DNA of 43,763 bases from a virus. Made by a program: the position numbers and the translations under genes. Below, piece after piece: positions 26,320 to 35,070 of this stretch (positions are counted from its first letter, which is position 1; every line of letters starts with the position of its first letter). The notes under the pieces were generated by a model. That model saw only the letters and a list, made by a program, of their open reading frames with translations, was not told the origin of the DNA and searched no databases. Location of the stretch: positions 1 through 43,763 of IMG/VR virus record IMGVR_UViG_3300009155_003916. One strand, 5' to 3'.

Positions 26320-26637
26320 ATGCAACAAGTTAAAAGAACAATTGTAAGAACAAGTTTACCTGATCAAAGAAGAACTTTAGTTAGTGATTTAGACATAATC
26401 ACAACTAGTGGGGAATCATTAGTTATTGCAAAAAATAATTGTAAGATTAAATTAAACTCACAATTGGGTGATTCAATAATCGTTAAAGTATTAAATGGAG
26501 CACTCATCATTCCTGATTTAGGTCGTATTGACGAAGAATGGGATGAAATTATTTTAGAAAAAGGCGCCTGTGTTGATTTCAGGTTTGTTGAGGGAAACTG
26601 GTATATTCTATCATCAGATGGGTTGAAAACAGTTTAA
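26320..26637 (+). CDS. Small beta-rich protein of unknown function after the neck gene
   Basis: The product is 105 aa and is not recognised. It is built of short alternating strands (SLVIAKNNCKIKLNSQLGDS, IIVKVLNGALIIPDL, ACVDFRFVEGNWYILSSDG), suggesting a small beta-sandwich or beta-roll, as in head decoration or fibre-associated proteins. The ATG follows the gp13-like stop by one base, so it is in the same transcript and probably a virion component. Its end overlaps the end of the convergent DNA polymerase gene by 4 nt, and no terminator separates the two. Confidence 0.6.
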   Translation: MQQVKRTIVRTSLPDQRRTLVSDLDIITTSGESLVIAKNNCKIKLNSQLGDSIIVKVLNGALIIPDLGRIDEEWDEIILEKGACVDFRFVEGNWYILSSDGLKTV

Positions 26638-29420
26638 ATGAACTGTTCCCAACCCTCTGTTGCGTTTCCATACATATAGTATGGATCTAATCCTCTTTTT
26701 TCCCAATACTTAAACTCATCTTCAGATATGGTCAATACTTCTTGTAGGGAGTCTTGATCACCATCTTCTAATGGAAGACCATTAACCAATTCACATTGTG
26801 TTGCGGTAAACAATCCTCTATTTTCAGGTTCGGAAACCAAAAGACTATTTCTAACTTCTTCACCAAACACAACCATAAGTGGTTCTAAACGTTTGTTAAA
26901 CGTAACAATTGCTCTTGGTACATTATAATCACCTAATAAATCAGGGTTATTCTCAATGTCCGCAGGATTTAATCGGTAACAATTTATCTTAACAGTAGGA
27001 TCATAATATTGGTTAGGACTATTAACTTTACCATAAGCCAACATCTGTTCTTCCATTTCCTTTTTGGCCTTTACACTTGTAACTTTTTGAACGTCTCCGT
27101 GAGACGCTTTAGTTCCATTATTTACATAATAAATAACATCACCAAGGTTCACAGATATTCCGTCTTTCATCACTAACTCCATATGTGCCATTCTACTCAT
27201 AGAATTACCTGCCTTAGTTGTGGACGAACATCGGATTTTATAATCCTCCATACTCAACTTAACTTTGGCTCTCTGAGCAATCTTAACAAGGGGAATTTGT
27301 TTGTTATAAATCTTATCAAGGTATTCATAATAATACTCAACAAATTCCTTACCCTCACCTTTCAATAACATCTTAATCCCCTTATCCAAGAATTCCTCAA
27401 TATATACCGGTAACTTCTTAGATTTAATCGTGTTCCCGACAAGTTTAATTTTACCTTTATCAGTGATAAGAGCGTAGTTCTTTCTAGCAATGTTAATACA
27501 GGACGGCCAAACACCATCAGTATCTAACGCCATTTCACCTCTCATAAATAAATCATTATATTCGGCAACATCTGCTTCGGCACCAGTATATTCCTTACCC
27601 TCCTTAACTTTCCAATTGTTTCCTTTCCCAATATACTTACGATCATCAATATCATCAGGGGATGAAAAGTTTACACCATCGGTATCCATCACAAGTGGTT
27701 GATACCCTTTCTTCATAAAGAATTTAATCATCTGTCTTAAATATTGACGACCAGTACAGGTAATCTGTTCTCCCATATACATATCCCCCCAATGATATAC
27801 TTGTGGGGCAGATAACGCACCAAACATAGAGTTGATGAAAATCTTAATTGGTAATTGTTTTCGGTCATATGATACTGATTTTTTAGGATCAATAGTATGA
27901 AACTCCTCGGCGAGTTGTTTATATTTGATACGAGTATCACGGAAATACTTTAACATCCCCTTCATCGCACCTGTAATGTCACATTTTGGGAACACATCAT
28001 GTACCAATTGGATTGATGGATAAAGTGATGAAAAGTCGAGTTTCAATACGTTCTTAGAATACCCCACAGTAATCAATCTTGATAGACCACCAACAAAGTC
28101 TGTTTTACCTTGTTTTTCAGGAATTGCCAATTTGTATTTATAGGACCAAGCCAACATAATCATTTTCCATAACGTTGCCGTACCCATTGTTGAAACTCTC
28201 TCATATGTTGTTGGTACCTGTGATGCCAACAAGAACGAACCTTGTGAAAATTCTTCATCCACTTTGAGAGTTTCCTCCAAGTCATCGTCAAGATACATCT
28301 CAACCAATTCCCTACCACTAATCTTCTTATAAACACCAGGAAAACGAACATCCAAATCATTAAATTCAGGTTTATCTGCCTTTTTGTATTTGCCGTTGGT
28401 AACGTTCAACCAAAAATCATCATTGTTTCTGTAATAAGGTCCGATATCCAAGTGGTCAATATACACACGATCAGGTGCCTCGGCTTCAATATATTGGGTA
28501 ATATATTTAAGACCCGCACTTTTAATACTTGAGTTGATAGCCTGTGCTCGACGAACGGAATGGATAATATCAATTACGTTATAACCCCACATACCAACTT
28601 GGTTATATTTCTCAACCTCATTGGCTAATTTCAACAAAGACTCATTTTGTTTAATCTTAACTTCAGGATTTAATGTTTGAGCAATCTTCTTAATATCCAA
28701 ACCAAGAATTCTTGTTCTTTCAAATATCCAATACCAGTCAAAGTTTGCTGAGTTATAACCACCGATAATACTTGGTCTTAATTCATTTATAACTCGGAAA
28801 AATTCAATCAATCCTGCACGTTCCTCATCGTCGTTAGTACATTCAATAACCCGACGATATCCTTTATTGGTTTTCATACCAATCATGAAGATACGACCAT
28901 CCTTTGGTTCCAACGAGGTCGTCTCCAAGTCAAATACTAATCTAGTAATCTCATCATACTCCTCAAATCCTTTGAATAATCGTTTTTCCTTTGATATTAA
29001 GAATTGTTCTACAGGTGGTAAGACCATAATAAGATCCTTAGTGTTTTCACCCCACGGATCAACACCACCCTCTCTAAAAAATTGTATTAGATTTCTATAT
29101 CCCATTAAGGATCTTACCATAAACGTAAGACCTTTTTCTAATCTTTCATCATCATCCGTACGGAGTTTTTCAATGACAATTTTGTGTTTTGTCATCGCTT
29201 CCTTCTGTGCCGCTTTGGAAGATTTATAGAAGTTTAACCCCCTTAAATCACCAACCCAAGCAAATGGAATAAATGTGTCTTTTTTGATTTGTTTTCCGTG
29301 GATTGGGTGTTCAATAATTTTCCAAATACAATCTTTGGTATAATCATATTCAACACCGACAATGTATTGCTCAGGATCATTTCCTTGCAAAAACCTTTCA
29401 ATTTCGTTTTGATCAATCAT
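26634..29420 (-). CDS. 43: DNA polymerase, family B (T4 gp43-like)
   Basis: From ATG at 29420 (MIDQNEIERFLQGND) the product is 928 aa, near T4 gp43 (898 aa). The exonuclease domain has Exo I LVFDLETTSLEP (about 163), Exo II GGYNSANFDWYWIFERTR and an Exo III-like region (VIDIIHSV). Polymerase motif A is LKLDFSSLYPSIQ (about 461), motif B KIFINSMFGALSAP (about 530) and motif C MDTDGVNFSSP (about 580; Gly replaces the common Ser after DTD). It is the replicative polymerase with proofreading. In-frame ATGs further upstream exist, but the promoter at 29483-29514 and the A/T-rich leader favour 29420. It is the last gene of the minus-strand block and has its own host-type promoter. Confidence 0.92.
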   Translation of the reverse strand: MIDQNEIERFLQGNDPEQYIVGVEYDYTKDCIWKIIEHPIHGKQIKKDTFIPFAWVGDLRGLNFYKSSKAAQKEAMTKHKIVIEKLRTDDDERLEKGLTFMVRSLMGYRNLIQFFREGGVDPWGENTKDLIMVLPPVEQFLISKEKRLFKGFEEYDEITRLVFDLETTSLEPKDGRIFMIGMKTNKGYRRVIECTNDDEERAGLIEFFRVINELRPSIIGGYNSANFDWYWIFERTRILGLDIKKIAQTLNPEVKIKQNESLLKLANEVEKYNQVGMWGYNVIDIIHSVRRAQAINSSIKSAGLKYITQYIEAEAPDRVYIDHLDIGPYYRNNDDFWLNVTNGKYKKADKPEFNDLDVRFPGVYKKISGRELVEMYLDDDLEETLKVDEEFSQGSFLLASQVPTTYERVSTMGTATLWKMIMLAWSYKYKLAIPEKQGKTDFVGGLSRLITVGYSKNVLKLDFSSLYPSIQLVHDVFPKCDITGAMKGMLKYFRDTRIKYKQLAEEFHTIDPKKSVSYDRKQLPIKIFINSMFGALSAPQVYHWGDMYMGEQITCTGRQYLRQMIKFFMKKGYQPLVMDTDGVNFSSPDDIDDRKYIGKGNNWKVKEGKEYTGAEADVAEYNDLFMRGEMALDTDGVWPSCINIARKNYALITDKGKIKLVGNTIKSKKLPVYIEEFLDKGIKMLLKGEGKEFVEYYYEYLDKIYNKQIPLVKIAQRAKVKLSMEDYKIRCSSTTKAGNSMSRMAHMELVMKDGISVNLGDVIYYVNNGTKASHGDVQKVTSVKAKKEMEEQMLAYGKVNSPNQYYDPTVKINCYRLNPADIENNPDLLGDYNVPRAIVTFNKRLEPLMVVFGEEVRNSLLVSEPENRGLFTATQCELVNGLPLEDGDQDSLQEVLTISEDEFKYWEKRGLDPYYMYGNATEGWEQFI

Positions 29421-29482
29421 AAAATATTTTTTTTCGTGTGGTACATTCGCTGCCCGACAAACGGACATTAACCTTAACACCA

Positions 29483-29514
29483 CAAAGATATCTTAAAAAA
29501 ACAACAAAATCAAC
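29483..29514 (-). promoter_or_regulatory. Bacteroidetes-type promoter of the DNA polymerase gene
   Basis: On the minus strand GTTG (29514-29511), a spacer of exactly 20 nt and TATCTTTG (29490-29483) match the TTG / TAnnTTTG promoter used by the primary sigma factor of Bacteroidetes. Transcription would start near 29476, giving a leader of about 56 nt. This fits early expression by host RNA polymerase. Confidence 0.6.
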
Positions 29515-29525
29515 AACAGGTCATA

Positions 29526-30107
29526 TCAAGTTTGTGTATTGGTTGGTGTAATACTTGGTGTTGGTGTAATAGTTGGTGTAATACTTGGTGTTGGTGTAAT
29601 AGTCGGTGTAATACTTGGTGTTGGTGTAATAGTTGGTGTAATACTTGGTGTGGGGGTTTGAGTTCTTGTTGGTGTTAGTGATGGAAAATCAACATTTGAT
29701 GAACAACAAGAAATATTTAATTTATATTTAGTATTATTTGTTTGATTTTCACCACCAAAACCATCTAAAACCATACAATAAATTTTTTCTTTGATTGGGA
29801 ATATTTCAGTACCTCGTTCATCAATATGAGAGATCTGAACTTCAAATGTTTTACTTTCTTTAGTTTCACTCAAACTAAATTGATAATTTATAAAGTAACT
29901 TAATAACCCTTCTTCATTTACTTCACTAGTTATCGTACATTCTTTTTTTATTGTTTTGTATATTTTCTTTTCAATGTCCCACAAAGACAAATAAAATGTG
30001 TCAGAATTACTCAAAGCAGTATTCAACAGATAATCACTACGACCATCATTGATCAATTCAAATTTTAACTTTGGTAATGTTGAGTTTTTCTTTATAAAAA
30101 AATTCAT
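29526..30107 (-). CDS. BppU-like adsorption-apparatus protein with TPTPSITP repeat tail
   Basis: The product is 193 aa. The N-terminal 110 residues (MNFFIKKNSTLPKLKFELIN, then DGRSDYLLN) are a paralog of the adjacent 119-aa protein and share the outline of BppU-type N-terminal domains: xFxIxKGxTLPxLKxxxxNDGR and a closing set of strands. The C-terminus changes abruptly into about 48 residues made of Thr, Pro, Ile and Ser (TPTPSITPTITP repeated), coded by a 30-bp tandem repeat. Such extended PT tails act as flexible stalks or glycosylation sites. It lies 9 nt after its paralog and before the polymerase promoter. A role in the tail periphery or receptor binding is inferred. Confidence 0.6.
   Translation of the reverse strand: MNFFIKKNSTLPKLKFELINDGRSDYLLNTALSNSDTFYLSLWDIEKKIYKTIKKECTITSEVNEEGLLSYFINYQFSLSETKESKTFEVQISHIDERGTEIFPIKEKIYCMVLDGFGGENQTNNTKYKLNISCCSSNVDFPSLTPTRTQTPTPSITPTITPTPSITPTITPTPSITPTITPTPSITPTNTQT
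29545..29654. repeat. 30-bp tandem repeat coding for TPTPSITPTI units
   Basis: Three full units (29545-29574, 29575-29604, 29605-29634) and a partial fourth, almost identical at the DNA level (unit begins GGTGTAATACTTGGTGTTGG on the plus strand). Each unit encodes ten residues, so changes in copy number keep the frame. Confidence 0.85.
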
Positions 30108-30116
30108 TAGATATAA

Positions 30117-30476
30117 TTATGAAAAATCGGTTATGTTTATGAATAATCTATCCCTAATTGGTGTGATTAATGTTCCTGTTTCAGTTTGAATAATAAATTC
30201 CCCCTCATATCTACCAGATCTATTAGTATCCGAAGGTCTAAACCTATAATAAACATAATATTCAGGATTAGCGTTTGGATCCATATTTGTTTTTTCAACA
30301 ATTCTTGCGGGAACCGAACTTATTTTTGTAACACCATTTTCTGTATTTACCATAGAAAAAAATATAGAAGCGGTTTCGAGTGTTGTCATAAACTCTTCAA
30401 AACTTGTTCTACCATCATTAACGACTTGCATTTTCAAAAGTGGTAATGTTGCACCTTTTCTTATAAAAAATTCCAT
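30117..30476 (-). CDS. BppU-like adsorption-apparatus protein
   Basis: The product is 119 aa: MEFFIRKGATLPLLKMQVVN, DGRTSFEEF, then YYVYYRFRPSDTNRSGRYEG, EFIIQTETGTLITPIRD and LFINITDFS. The order of a G-T-L-P-xL opening, a strand with S-I-F-F-S-M-V, a D-T-x-x-x-G-R/T-Y-x-x-E-F stretch and a final TxxTPxxxxLxIxI strand is what I know from N-terminal domains of BppU-type baseplate upper proteins of other phages. It is the first of two tandem paralogs and follows a TATTTAT element overlapping its start. The identification is by pattern only; it may be a small decoration or tail-fibre adaptor. Confidence 0.6.
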   Translation of the reverse strand: MEFFIRKGATLPLLKMQVVNDGRTSFEEFMTTLETASIFFSMVNTENGVTKISSVPARIVEKTNMDPNANPEYYVYYRFRPSDTNRSGRYEGEFIIQTETGTLITPIRDRLFINITDFS

Positions 30477-30480
30477 AATG

Positions 30481-30490
30481 ATAAATATAC
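30481..30490 (-). promoter_or_regulatory. GTATATTTAT upstream element of the BppU-like pair
   Basis: GGTATATTTATCATTATG on the minus strand, core 4 nt before the ATG at 30476, in the 16-nt gap after the glycosyltransferase cluster. The same sequence TATATTTATCATTATG precedes the SOD gene. Confidence 0.45.
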
Positions 30491-30492
30491 CA

Positions 30493-32157
30493 TTATGATT
30501 CTTTTCTTAGGTCGCTTGAATAATGATCAAACCTATCGTGTTCAGTCGGTGTTATCAATAATAGTGAACCATTTAAATTACCTTTTTTATGTTCTTGGTA
30601 CATAAAACTCATCCAAGTTTGTTCGTATGGGTGTGACCATTTAGTATTTAAAAACATTTTTCGATTACCTTCTCGACTTACAACCTGTGGCCAATTTGAG
30701 TAATATATTTCACCATCAACATATGGAACACCTTGATATGACCTAATATTATTAAACTTTGTTTTTGGTGCTTTGGGATCAGTTCCTATTTCAGGTAATT
30801 TTGGATATGTAGGCCAAAACTCTTCTCTAACATTTTGTGGAACATTATACCAAGACCATTGTGTTCCATTATCACCAAAAAACTCGGTAAAATTTAATTT
30901 AAGGAAATCAAAATTTTGATTATTAATTATACCCATAGATTTATTGTATAAGTTTTCAACATATCGATTAAAACCATTTTTACAAACTTCTCCTTTTTTT
31001 GGATAAAAGAACATGTCATCTTCAAAAAACCAATAGTAATCTAATTCAGTTTCTTCAAAATGTTCAGCAATCCATTGTCTCCCACCACAAATGCCTAAAT
31101 TATTTTTCTTTATATGTTCAAAACCATAAATTTCACATAGTTTTTTGTATTCATCTGTAGTTGATAAATCTGTTGAATTGTCTAATAGGTATTTTTTAGT
31201 TGCATCTATAAAGTTTCTATCATACTCTAGCATTGAAAATATTAAAGTTTCAAATTGTTTAGGACTATTAAATCCTATCACATATAATCCGGTTTTATCA
31301 GTGTCGTGGTTGTATTTTTTTTTGAAGTTCCTTTTTTCGTGTGTTTTATTTTTAATATCTTCACAAAATTTGGAAATTAGTCCATTTCCCTCAATAGGAT
31401 AAAAATCATAGTTTTCAGGATATTTGTACATCATAATACTAAATAATGACTCTTCAGTTCCCATGTAACCATCCCTTAATGTTGACATTAACAATTCGTA
31501 ATATTTCCCATTAGTTTCTGATATAGTGTCTTTAGGTCCACCAAACAATCCACCTCTAGCAACAAATTTAACATCTTGTCTGGCAAGTTCATTTATTTTG
31601 TTATACTCAAATCCATGTATTTCATTATTAGCGTCATAAGGAAATGCGACGAAAGTAAATTTTTTAACACTCTCATATAAGGTATTTTGTATTTTATCGT
31701 GTGTAAAATATCCCCAATGAATAGTATTTGTTATACCAGCATCAATCCAAAACAATTGATCTGAATTAAACTTATCCATTATTGTGGCATCGTTTAACAA
31801 AAACATTTTGGACATAACCAAAGGATTATAATATTCTAACGATGCCTGAGTAGAGTCTTTTAACCATCCTGAAAGATTATACCAATCGGGATTATTTCTG
31901 ATTTTTTGAATTAGGTCAAAGTAATCATTATTTTTAAACCATTCTAAATCTCGTCTGATAAATTGGGTGTTTGTTTGATTCCGTACTTTAAACACTACCT
32001 TTTCTAATTCCTCATCACCAAATATAATCATATTATTTTCAACCCTTAAAAGGTCTTGAAATTTATTAAGGTAATGATCCTCATACGATCTTGACCATCC
32101 ATCTGATAATTCTGATCGTTTAATATCCCATAATCCTGTTACAAAAGTTAAACTCAT
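30493..32157 (-). CDS. Two-domain glycosyltransferase (HtrL-like plus EDD-type domain)
   Basis: The product is 554 aa. Residues 1-285 resemble the HtrL/YibB (WlaTC) family: FVTGLWDIKRSEL start, QLFWIDAGITNT core and ARGGLFGGPKD. Residues about 290-554 form a second transferase-like domain beginning GLYVIGFNSPKQFETLIFSM, with ELDYYWFFEDDMFF as the probable DxD-type metal and sugar-nucleotide site. The first domain is a paralog of the next upstream gene (both have F-W-I-D-A-G and GGLFGG). The start overlaps that gene by 4 nt. It is the last of four overlapping transferase genes placed between the fibre and BppU-like genes. The acceptor may be a virion protein, phage DNA or host glycan. Confidence 0.72.
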   Translation of the reverse strand: MSLTFVTGLWDIKRSELSDGWSRSYEDHYLNKFQDLLRVENNMIIFGDEELEKVVFKVRNQTNTQFIRRDLEWFKNNDYFDLIQKIRNNPDWYNLSGWLKDSTQASLEYYNPLVMSKMFLLNDATIMDKFNSDQLFWIDAGITNTIHWGYFTHDKIQNTLYESVKKFTFVAFPYDANNEIHGFEYNKINELARQDVKFVARGGLFGGPKDTISETNGKYYELLMSTLRDGYMGTEESLFSIMMYKYPENYDFYPIEGNGLISKFCEDIKNKTHEKRNFKKKYNHDTDKTGLYVIGFNSPKQFETLIFSMLEYDRNFIDATKKYLLDNSTDLSTTDEYKKLCEIYGFEHIKKNNLGICGGRQWIAEHFEETELDYYWFFEDDMFFYPKKGEVCKNGFNRYVENLYNKSMGIINNQNFDFLKLNFTEFFGDNGTQWSWYNVPQNVREEFWPTYPKLPEIGTDPKAPKTKFNNIRSYQGVPYVDGEIYYSNWPQVVSREGNRKMFLNTKWSHPYEQTWMSFMYQEHKKGNLNGSLLLITPTEHDRFDHYSSDLRKES

Positions 32158-33041
32158 AAACTAAGTTCTTCTAAAATTTTATAAAATGATTTATTTTTAT
32201 TAGTATGTTCAATAATATCTAGTCCTGGTACACGTTCGTTTTCGTGCCACCATGTATCAAAATATTTAACATTAAAATTATCCTCATAATTCCTCCAAAT
32301 TAATGTCATTATATCCTCTTCATGATATAATCTACCATCATGTTCAGTAACTTTAATAACGTTTTCATCAAAATGATTAACAAGTATTTTCACATTTTCA
32401 AATAATCCACCAAACAATCCACCGATTATATGATAAGATCTATTATAGTTCTTAAAATGAATAGAATTAACCGTTCCTGACCAATAATTTCTTTCATTCT
32501 CCTTCGCTATTATAAAAATTTTGTCATTTGTGAAATTAATCAAATTTTTCAATAGATTATTATTGAATATAGTACTTTCAAAGTATGTTCTGAAAATATC
32601 TTGAAATCCTTCGGAAACCAAATATTTATTAGGAATAAGTCCACAATGTGATAAACCAGCATCTATCCAAAAAATATAATCATACCCATCGTTCAGATTC
32701 ATTTTCAACCACTCAAACTTTGAATATTGGATATCAATACATCTATCAGATGTTTTTACTTGTTCATAATTTTTATATTTTTTTATGATCTCTGTTTTTT
32801 CAGTTTTATCTAAATCAAAAACCTCAATTTTTAATTTAATTGGGTCAATATGGTGTTCATTATAAAAAAAATTTCTAAGTTCGTCAACCTCTCTATTTGA
32901 GGTATAACACACAAAATCAGCATCAGACATCTTTAATAGGGATAACAAACTAAAACGATAATGTCCCTTACGATTTGGTCTACCTCCAAATTCGGTACCA
33001 TAAAGGTCAGTGTAAATCGCTGTAATAAATTTTACTTTCAT
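32154..33041 (-). CDS. HtrL/WlaTC-like glycosyltransferase
   Basis: The product is 295 aa. VKFITAIYTDLYGTEFGG opens a Rossmann-like domain; YSKFEWLKMN and YDYIFWIDAGLSHCG carry the W-I-D-A-G motif, and SYHIIGGLFGGLFENV and EEDIMTLIW follow. This set is typical of the HtrL/WlaTC family, sugar transferases found in surface-polysaccharide clusters of bacteria. It is a shorter paralog of the N-terminal half of the 554-aa protein. Both ends overlap neighbours by 4 nt (ATGA), so it belongs to a translationally coupled operon. Confidence 0.72.
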   Translation of the reverse strand: MKVKFITAIYTDLYGTEFGGRPNRKGHYRFSLLSLLKMSDADFVCYTSNREVDELRNFFYNEHHIDPIKLKIEVFDLDKTEKTEIIKKYKNYEQVKTSDRCIDIQYSKFEWLKMNLNDGYDYIFWIDAGLSHCGLIPNKYLVSEGFQDIFRTYFESTIFNNNLLKNLINFTNDKIFIIAKENERNYWSGTVNSIHFKNYNRSYHIIGGLFGGLFENVKILVNHFDENVIKVTEHDGRLYHEEDIMTLIWRNYEDNFNVKYFDTWWHENERVPGLDIIEHTNKNKSFYKILEELSL

Positions 33042-33757
33042 ATTCTAACACTTTTAGCATAACCAATGTCAAATAATTTTTGGTCTATTTTATTTTCAGT
33101 ATAAAGATTCCAATTATACGTTATAATATAATGAGGGTTGTAATTACTTTGGTTTATATCTGAAAAATCATTTATCTGTGTTACAATAGGTAGTGATGAT
33201 GAAAACGACTTCAAATTTGGGTAAACAGATTTTACCAAGTAATAATCAATAGGTAATTGTTGATGATTATTTATAGTGTATTTGTCAGTATCCCAATTCA
33301 AAATATACTCACAAACCGCCCGATTCATTATAAAACCCGAAGTACCAAAAACCTCTCTATGTCTATTTTCATCTTTAGATGGTAAATTTGATATATCTAT
33401 TAAATAATCTGTTAAATTATTAACAGGTCTATGTAATGATGGTGATAAATGAAAAAAATCAAATTCAATATTATTAAGTTCGTCTTCACATCTTTGTAAT
33501 TGTTCTTTAGAGTATGGCATAAAAAAAATATCATCCTCTAACACCATAAAATACTCGTCATTTGATTCCAAACAAATTTTAGCAACTTCTTGATGTGATT
33601 TAGCACATCCAATGTAACTATTTGTATCAATAGCACTAAATCGTTCGAACTCCCAACCCATCCATTCCATTTCTTTTTTGAAATGTTCTAATCTATCAGG
33701 TCTTCGATCTAGGTTTATAACAAACTTTTTAATTTTATTTATATCAATTTTTTTCAT
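33038..33757 (-). CDS. Glycosyltransferase family 25-like protein
   Basis: The product is 239 aa. KFVINLDRRPDRLEHF at the N-terminus, GCAKSHQEVAKICLESNDEY, FMVLEDDIFFMPYS (EDD) and FGTSGFIMNRAVCEYIL give the complete outline of GT25, the LPS galactosyl- and glucosyltransferase family. The order NLDRRxDR, GCxxSH, LEDD and G-T-x-G-F/Y is diagnostic. Stop and start codons overlap neighbours by 4 nt. It lies in the four-gene transferase operon after the fibre genes. The sugar donor and acceptor cannot be told. Confidence 0.82.
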   Translation of the reverse strand: MKKIDINKIKKFVINLDRRPDRLEHFKKEMEWMGWEFERFSAIDTNSYIGCAKSHQEVAKICLESNDEYFMVLEDDIFFMPYSKEQLQRCEDELNNIEFDFFHLSPSLHRPVNNLTDYLIDISNLPSKDENRHREVFGTSGFIMNRAVCEYILNWDTDKYTINNHQQLPIDYYLVKSVYPNLKSFSSSLPIVTQINDFSDINQSNYNPHYIITYNWNLYTENKIDQKLFDIGYAKSVRI

Positions 33758-35016
33758 AAATTCCCTGTTATCCTTTCACACCAACCTTTTGATGTACTAT
33801 ATGGCCAAACTACCCAATATTTTGGTTTATAGGACGTTTCAAAAGACCTCCAAATTTTACAATATCCATCAGGATCTCTGAAAAAACCATCGATTTCATT
33901 TTTATCAGCATCCTTTCTGTAAATGGTATTATCATTTTCATCGTGAAAAGCCACCGCCCAAAACTCATAATCTTTTTCAGGAACACTACTATACCCAACG
34001 TCAATACAATGTCTAAAAATTTGTGCAAAACTATTTTTCCAATCCTCTTCATTCTGAAAATTATATGGATTAGGTGGATATTGTTTATCAAGTGTATATT
34101 GTTGGACCGCTCTTTTTTCAAATAAAAGACCCGAATATATCTCATACTCCCTGAGTGTTCTATTTTTTCCAAACCCATATTTACCAAAATCAATGTCTTG
34201 TGTTTCATTATCCATTCCAAACAAAACTCTGTTTTTTCTGTGAGAATAACTATTTTTTGACCCCCAATCCTTATCATCATCCCATTGTTTGGTTCTCCCT
34301 TTTCTTGTATATTCGTGCCAAACAACAACTTTATGTGGATGAAATAAATCATAACCATGCGTGTAAGCTCTTGCCGCAATAGATATTTCTTCTCCGTGAA
34401 AATAATATTCAGGATCGTGTTGTACTTCATTAGAAAATTCACCCAAAGTAAAACAGAAATGTGCGGAATAAAATCTGGCTGTAACAGGTTTTGTTAGATT
34501 TTGCCAATTTGGTATTGTTTCAGGTAAAAAGAAAACAGCACCTTCAGGAATGAACCTATCAAAAACCATTCTCCAAGGATCTTTAACTCTGCCATTTGGA
34601 TCGTTATCGGGATCAAATGATGAAACATAACCAGTTAACAATGGTTTTGGGTATCCATCATTTTGTAACTCCTTAACCATATTAATCAAAGTAGTATCCC
34701 AACCTTTTTCAAATCTATGGTGTGAATCTATTTGAAGTGTGTAACCTTCACCTTGATAAAGTTGTTGAATTTGGTTTCTAGCCCAACAAGCCCCTTTAGC
34801 ATCGCTATACAATATATCCAATATTCTAAACCTATTATCATCTCTAAATTGTATTAAATTGTCAAAATTATCATCAGGGTGGTATTGTCTAGCAATTGCA
34901 AAAACCAAATTTTTTGGATTGTCCGAATTTTCTATTGCCGACAGAATCGTTGGTTCAAGTTGGGGATCCCTATACGACGCAATTTGTATAAAAATTCTAT
35001 TATTACGTTTTTTCAT
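33754..35016 (-). CDS. GlcNAc-transferase-like glycosyltransferase
   Basis: The product is 420 aa. FIQIASYRDPQLEPTILSAI at the start, then AKGACWARNQIQQLYQGEGY and TLQIDSHHRFEKGWD (DSH in the DxD position), AHFCFTLGEF and PEYYFHGEEISIAARAYTHG with VVVWHEYTR are the motifs of the UDP-GlcNAc transferase family (Glycosyltransferase, GlcNAc; first known for Skp1-modifying enzymes). The last 130 residues (about 290-420) look like an additional domain. It is the first of the four overlapping transferase genes and follows a 54-nt gap after the fibre gene. This family often modifies hydroxyproline, serine or threonine of proteins, so a virion protein as acceptor is conceivable. Confidence 0.78.
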   Translation of the reverse strand: MKKRNNRIFIQIASYRDPQLEPTILSAIENSDNPKNLVFAIARQYHPDDNFDNLIQFRDDNRFRILDILYSDAKGACWARNQIQQLYQGEGYTLQIDSHHRFEKGWDTTLINMVKELQNDGYPKPLLTGYVSSFDPDNDPNGRVKDPWRMVFDRFIPEGAVFFLPETIPNWQNLTKPVTARFYSAHFCFTLGEFSNEVQHDPEYYFHGEEISIAARAYTHGYDLFHPHKVVVWHEYTRKGRTKQWDDDKDWGSKNSYSHRKNRVLFGMDNETQDIDFGKYGFGKNRTLREYEIYSGLLFEKRAVQQYTLDKQYPPNPYNFQNEEDWKNSFAQIFRHCIDVGYSSVPEKDYEFWAVAFHDENDNTIYRKDADKNEIDGFFRDPDGYCKIWRSFETSYKPKYWVVWPYSTSKGWCERITGNL

Positions 35017-35070
35017 TTTAATATTTTAATTAAAAAAATAGTAAAATAAAATGAATAATAAATTAGATTG

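Noticed and set aside
29421-29483. Longer polymerase N-terminus from ATG at 29468 or further upstream
   Set aside because: The promoter at 29483-29514 would start transcription near 29476, leaving no usable leader, and the added residues look unlike coding sequence; ATG at 29420 follows a typical A/T-rich leader.
29545-29654. The regularly repeated 30-bp units as a CRISPR array
   Set aside because: The units are contiguous without spacers, are in frame with a coding sequence and encode a TPTPSITP tail.
33810-34442. A 210-codon minus-strand frame inside the GlcNAc-transferase gene
   Set aside because: Composition is skewed (many Ile, Met, Lys) with no family pattern, while the overlapping frame has all motifs of a known transferase.
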